Positions 59,053 to 64,000 of a stretch of 64,000 nt of DNA are shown in pieces. The stretch spans positions 18,936,001 through 19,000,000 of the forward strand of contig NW_020825289.1 of the NCBI RefSeq assembly GCF_003286085.1, written 5' to 3'. This DNA is from Drosophila persimilis (Eukaryota; Arthropoda; Insecta; Diptera; Drosophilidae). The stretch's first letter is position 1, and every line of letters starts with the position of its first letter. The position numbers and the translations under genes are program-made. The notes under the pieces were generated by a model. The model was not told the DNA's origin. It worked only from the letters and a program-made list of their open reading frames with translations, and searched no databases.

Positions 59053-61726
59053 AGCGCCACCAGCCCCAGGAGAACGAGAACCCGGCACCGGAAAGTTAGA
59101 GAGAGGATCTACTCGTACAACAATCGTTCAACAACATTGACCGCAACTGAGGCAACAACAAACAGAAACAACATAAAATCAACAAAAACTTAAAGCTAGA
59201 TAATTAGTCAGCTCATTAATCAAGGGATGGAGGGCGTTTATCCGCCAGTTAAACGATGACATGTATATGCAGGCATCCATGAATGATATGAAGGCCATGA
59301 GTATGCCAGCAATGCCTGTGTGCACTGTATTTGTAACCATATATGTATGTATATCCTTTGCGTTCGGTCGCCTCCGTGTAAATGTCAGATGTTATTTAAT
59401 CAATGTTTGAATTTTAATTGGTAATCGATAATTGGTAATTGGTAAATTGTAATGTGTATCTTGTAACGTGTAATTTAATCGGCTGCCGCAGCGACGCACT
59501 ACTTGTTGAACATGGACTTGACTGGACTTGGGCGACGATATGAGCAGAGGGCTACAGGGGGCTACAGAGAGGAGCTTCTAGGGCTAGCAGCACTAATTAA
59601 ATGTGCACACGTTCTGTGCTGATAATAGTTATTTGATTTGCAACTGCAACTGCAACAGCAACTTCAACTTCAACTTCGTTCGCGATTCTCCATCTCCATT
59701 AAAACGGGGCTGGCAGCCTCGAGGCACTTTCCACTTGTATATACATATGCTGGCTTAACTGTACAGTTTGAATGCTTGGTCACAACGCACAAAGCTAGCA
59801 AATTGGTGAAATCGAACATAGTAACTAAAGCTACCACTATAACTATCTACATACATGTATGAAACACACACACACATTAAATCCCGATCCCGGCTTGCCT
59901 TGGCTGGAAGGCTGCAGAGGCAGATACAGAAACAGATACAGATGAATTAAGAGATACATAAACAGATACGTACATGCTCGTATATAAAGAGCTATGTACA
60001 TGAATCGAGTGGCAAGCCATTATTATTATTAAATATTATAATTATTATTATTATGTACGTATGTATTTATGTAGTGAAATGGAAAATTTTAATGTGTTGC
60101 AATTGATAAATGAAATATATACATCAAATATACATACCTACTATATACGATAAATAGTACATACTACCCAGACTCAGAGCCTATAGCCCAGAGCCTATAG
60201 CCTATAGCCTATAGCCGATAGCCTTTAGCCTTTAGGTACTTTCGCAGTTTTCCCTGTCTCTGTTCCTGTCAAGTTCCGAATCCTTTCTGACAATAACGTG
60301 CTGAAGACAGACAAACTTGAGGATCGAATTGATCCTTGCCATCCCAGGTATCAAAATTGTTTTCCGTTCTAAACTTTAACCTCACAGCGCACAATTTATT
60401 GAATCGTTTAACCTGATGCCTAGAGTTGCGGGTTGCGTATTGAAATTGAAATCGAAATTGAATTGAATTGAGCCCACCGAGCCAGCTGACAGATCGGTGC
60501 ATTTAATTTGCCAACTATCCTCCCGACACAGACATCCTCTTTTGATAAGCACACCCCGCCCAACCCCACCCCCCTACTTTTCTACTGTCGTACGCCTCGC
60601 TACGCTATTGTAAAAGACACAACCAACTGCTGCCGTGACGATATTTGTCAGACATGGAGGACACAGAGTTGAGAGGACCTTGTATATCTGGCCGCGGCCA
60701 GGAGGCTGAAACTGCTGAAACATAACTGAAATATAACTGAATATAAATGAATATAAATGAATATACATATGTATGTATTGGGAAATGCTCGTTAATGTTA
60801 AATATGTATGTGTATACGCAGAGTTTCACTTGAATTACGATTAAATTAAAGGCATATCGCTGTATTATAAATACCCAAAACGAATCGAGATAAACATACG
60901 TACTACAACACATACCCGGAGACATCCTGCAAGCCAGATCCATCTCCCCCTACACCTCCGCGTAGCCAGAAAAATTGCACAACGACTTGTTTAGATAAAG
61001 AACCAAAGTACAGAGGATGTGGAGTGGGAAAATAGTGGAGGGAAGTGTGAAAATTCTATACGAAAATGCCTTAAACAAACGACAGCTGACGCGTACATAG
61101 ACTTTCCGGCATTCGATCTGTTTTGTAAGATATGTAGTTACAGCATTCGTCTAAACTAAACTGAACAAACCCGACTAAATTTAAAGTGAAATCAAACCAA
61201 AACCAAAAACTAACACAATAAGCAAACAATTGTTATCGAATTCATACTCGTACTCGTGCATAAAGCATTGGGTAAGCAAACGTTTTTGCGCTACATTGTT
61301 GTCATTTAACGAATAGTACATACATATGTATGTATATGGTACTAGCATATTGATTATGGCATTGTGTACTCTCAGCCGAAACCTAATATTTGTGAACCGT
61401 TCTCGTACTCGTAATCGTATTCCAAGTATTTCAAAAACAATGCCATTATTTGCATTCCATTTGAATTGCAGCAGAATTACCCAACTATAAAATGCATACG
61501 ATACAATTATGTCAAGCCCAAAAGAAAACTAAATTGAAAAATTCAAATAAAATAATTCCGTATGTTATTCAATGATGGTTTTTCAACACCAACACATCCG
61601 CATACCCGTGCTTATGAGGATACTTACATAGATTTACACTAACACATACACGTACACACGTACACACATACATTCATAGATAATATACACATAATGGTAT
61701 TGAAATTATTGTATTCCCATAATAAA
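59053..61726 (+). other. Rab3 3' UTR and downstream region
   Basis: AT-rich non-coding sequence with ATGTATGT-type palindromes and CATA runs. AATAAA occurs at 61,546-61,551 and 61,721-61,726, either of which could end a long 3' UTR; the true end may be nearer. No other gene was seen. Confidence 0.4.
60176..60236. repeat. Short tandem repeat (AGCCTATAG)
   Basis: Seven or so copies of a 9-10-bp unit, CCTATAGCC, with variants CCGATAGCC and CCTTTAGCC, in the Rab3 downstream region. Confidence 0.7.
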
Positions 61727-62299
61727 ATATATGCAAAAGGTGTATGGTAAAACAAACAACACAACCGATTTATTCCTCAACTCTTTTCCATTGAATCGAA
61801 ACTTTTTGGGGGAGGCCATTTTTACTCTTTTGTAGGAGCGGACAACGATGTACCAGCTAGTACCAGCTAGGACAGTAGTCCTAGCAGATTCCCGAATTTC
61901 GACCTAATCCTCTCACTTAGCAGGGGGATGCCATCTTAGAAGGGTCCTTCTTTCTGTTAGCTGTAATATTCCTTCATTGTCTCCCTTTTTCAATGTATTA
62001 TTTGTTTCCAAAAGCCAAAAAGTTTCGAGATGCGATCACTACCTAACGAAAGTTTCGTGCTCCAAACCCAAGCTTATTTTCTCACCTTTTTCGATATTGC
62101 TGTCAAGTCAGATTCAAAGACACTCTACAGATGAGAAGCAAGGTATCAGGTCAAACAGTACTGTTTGACTGTGAATTTGCAAATTTAGATGATATTATAA
62201 CCTACGTACAACAGAAGCCCCCTCAGCAGCTGAAAATCCCATTTCCCTGGACAGTTTCAAAACGCGCACACCTTATTGGTTTTGTATATTTATTTTACA

Positions 62300-63612
62300 C
62301 GATTTATTCATATTGATAAACTTTACAAGTAAATAAGTGTCCAATTCACATAGATATCATATCGTATAGTGTGTGTGTGCCACATTGAAGCGCAATCGGC
62401 GGCAAAGCTTAGAGCCCCAATGGCTCGTGCAACACTGCGGCGCGAACAGAACAATGGAGTCCAGCAGAGTGAGTGTTGCTTATGAATTATGTATTTATAG
62501 ATTGTACACACTTTACATGGGCATGAGTGGCTATTGTTGAGTCGGGGATCAAACTGTTGAGCAAGCTTCCGCTCCGATACTTTCGATACTATAGACAAAT
62601 ATGTATATGTATGCATGCGAATATATGTATGCACTGTTGGATATGTTTATGGGGTCTGTGTCTGTGGTCCTCGTACTGCGCACTATAATATTCCTTCTAA
62701 ACGTTTGTTGTATGCGATTTTGATTGTACAGTGGCCACGCTCTCGCAGGCTGAACGAGAGGCTGATGAATGCTTTCCAATAAGAGTCTCAAGGGGCTTGG
62801 AAAGTCGAACTCCGTTTCTTCGACTTTGAAATAATTTGGCATAATAAGCTCTATCTTCGATCGGGCTCTCGAGGCACCCAACGTGCCCTTGTCCCATTGT
62901 TTGCGCTAACTAAGATTGAATCAAATCGTACATCCTTCTGTCTTCTGGGGATACTTGAATTGGACCTAAATGCACAGGCTCTGTGCGAGTGTGAGTAATT
63001 GTACTGGTTTTTGCGTAGAGCTTAACTTAGTGGCAGAACAAAAATGCGTAAAATCAGTCTGACTTGTTTTTAAACGTTAATTATAAATACTAAATACATA
63101 TGGTATAATACACGCCCTCACTCGCACTCGAGCGAACCCAATCTGTACAGTTTTCGAACAGCTGCAACTTGGGCTCTGCTCCGGTGAGTTGTATAAATTA
63201 ATTAAATGCTAACAACTATGCATAAACATGTTCCTAACACTAGTACTCGTTTGCGGGTTTGCGGGGGAGTGCTAAGCGGTATTTAGGTAAGAGTAAAATG
63301 CATGTGGTTTCGACAGGATGAGAGTATTTTATGTACAGGATTCTAATGATGGACTTATGGCCTTTGGTGGCGCCGCCCCGTCGCGTCGCCCGCTTGCTGC
63401 CCCTGGAAGTATGCTGTGGCCTTGGTCCAGGAAGCAGCTCAGGCATTGATGGTGCTTCTGTAGTGCGGTTTGCGTCTTATTGTGGCAAAGTGTTGCGCCT
63501 GGTTCTTCTGCTGCAGATGCTGCACCTGCTGCTTCTGCTTCTGCCTCTGTCGCTGCCTCTGCGCCTGCCTCTGCCTCTCCTTTTGTTTCAACTGCAGTTG
63601 CTGGGACAGTCG
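62300..63612 (-). other. Probable 3' UTR of a minus-strand gene entering from the right
   Basis: Lies downstream (minus strand) of the terminal exon at 63,613-63,646. Minus-strand AATAAA appears as plus-strand TTTATT near 62,289-62,294 and 62,303-62,308, just before the converging Rab3 3' end. It contains two tempting minus-strand frames: 62,697-62,924, and a Gln/Arg/Lys-rich one at about 63,451-63,610. Both could be alternative terminal coding exons, but neither is supported beyond frame and weak acceptor. Confidence 0.35.
62697..62924 (-). CDS. Uncertain minus-strand terminal reading frame
   Basis: On the minus strand, after an acceptor-like TTCAATCTTAG, an open frame reads LAQTMGQGHVGCLESPIEDR and continues for 70 residues to SKSHTTNV-stop (plus-strand stop at 62,697). 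An internal ATG at about 62,897 gives a 66-residue version. The codons are only mildly Drosophila-like. The end resembles a class I PDZ ligand, as does the clearer exon upstream at 63,613. It may be an alternative C-terminus of the same gene, or chance. Confidence 0.2.
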
Positions 63613-63646
63613 TCACACTGTGGTCTCGTCATCATCAATATTCCGC
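63613..63646 (-). CDS. Terminal coding exon (…RNIDDDETTV) of an unidentified gene
   Basis: On the minus strand an excellent acceptor (branch-point-like ACTAATG, then CTTTCTCTGTCGCAAACAG) is followed by one base and RNIDDDETTV-stop (TGA at 63,613-63,615). Upstream exons lie outside the window. The last residues ETTV form a class I PDZ ligand, suggesting a membrane receptor or channel tethered to a scaffold. From memory, the seven-pass cadherin gene stan lies near Rab3 in flies, which would fit a minus-strand neighbour here, but nothing in these ten residues proves it. Confidence 0.4.
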
Positions 63647-63649
63647 CTG

Positions 63650-64000
63650 TTTGCGACAGAGAAAGGTGGCATTAGTACGGTTTAGTTCGAGATTCAAGAC
63701 GCAGTCTGAAGTCTCTACAATATTTCTGCGTGCGCCACGTGCCGCGTGCTACGTGCTTAATGGAGTGCATTATTTATGGGTGCATGCCGGGACAAAGGTG
63801 TCATAAATTGCACTCGGATACTTAGTTTAACGTGCTTAATGTTTAGTGTTTGGGGTTTAGTGTTTTAGTTTTGGTTTACGGTTTAGTTCAAGCGAAAACA
63901 TAATTTGTGCTACAGAACAACAAACAACAACTGAACGTTAATCTACGACTGGGTGGGTGGGTGTGTGGATGGTTGGTTGGGTGTGCACGGGTTGTGTCTG
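63650..64000 (-). other. Intron at the right edge, nothing further seen
   Basis: Minus-strand sequence upstream of the terminal exon, with TTTAGTGTTT-type repeats and GGTTGGTGGG runs. No coding frame supported up to the window edge. Confidence 0.4.

Overview
The window is insect nuclear DNA, almost certainly Drosophila. The intron-bearing genes use Drosophila-style codons, GT-AG introns and core-promoter motifs (Ohler motif 6, motif 1/M1BP, DRE). The predicted proteins read as Drosophila Rab3, Mat1, the RNF144-type RBR ligase, UBE2W and a D-amino-acid oxidase. From memory, these lie near cytological region 47 of D. melanogaster 2R (Muller C). The 319-bp satellite and many repeats are not ones I know from D. 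melanogaster, so another species (perhaps the obscura group) is likely. The species is not proven.

Layout. About 1-37,050 (+) is one large gene. It has a probable promoter and 5' UTR exon near 540-1,183, an 18-kb intron, a tiny exon ending in ATG (19,390-19,442), two big low-complexity coding exons (21,558-22,740 and 22,810-24,300), an 11.6-kb intron, then four compact exons (35,948-37,048) encoding the RBR ubiquitin-ligase domain and a C-terminal membrane segment. Its introns hold simple repeats, a 12-bp minisatellite, a 44-nt poly-G run and weak transposon relics.

38,200-42,780 is the most unusual part. About ten tandem copies of a 319-bp satellite are flanked by two diverged, inverted copies of the same spliced, polyadenylated gene-like sequence. 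Next come intronless Mat1 (43,710-44,672, +) and the UBE2W orthologue (46,022-51,758, -), which has two alternative first exons, one with a GC donor. DAAO (52,500-53,716, +) ends in the peroxisomal signal SKL. A carbonic-anhydrase-related protein (56,140-57,564, -) has lost one zinc ligand. Rab3 (57,885-59,052, +) probably has an upstream 5' UTR exon, which would place the carbonic-anhydrase gene inside its first intron. At the right edge, a minus-strand gene enters with a last coding exon ending in a PDZ ligand (63,613-63,646), tail to tail with Rab3.

Functionally, this is a mix of housekeeping and neuronal genes, not an operon-like system. Three (RBR E3, RING-containing MAT1, N-terminal-ubiquitinating E2) carry ubiquitin-pathway folds, but nothing in the sequence shows they work together. 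No tRNA, rRNA, CRISPR or prokaryotic element was seen.
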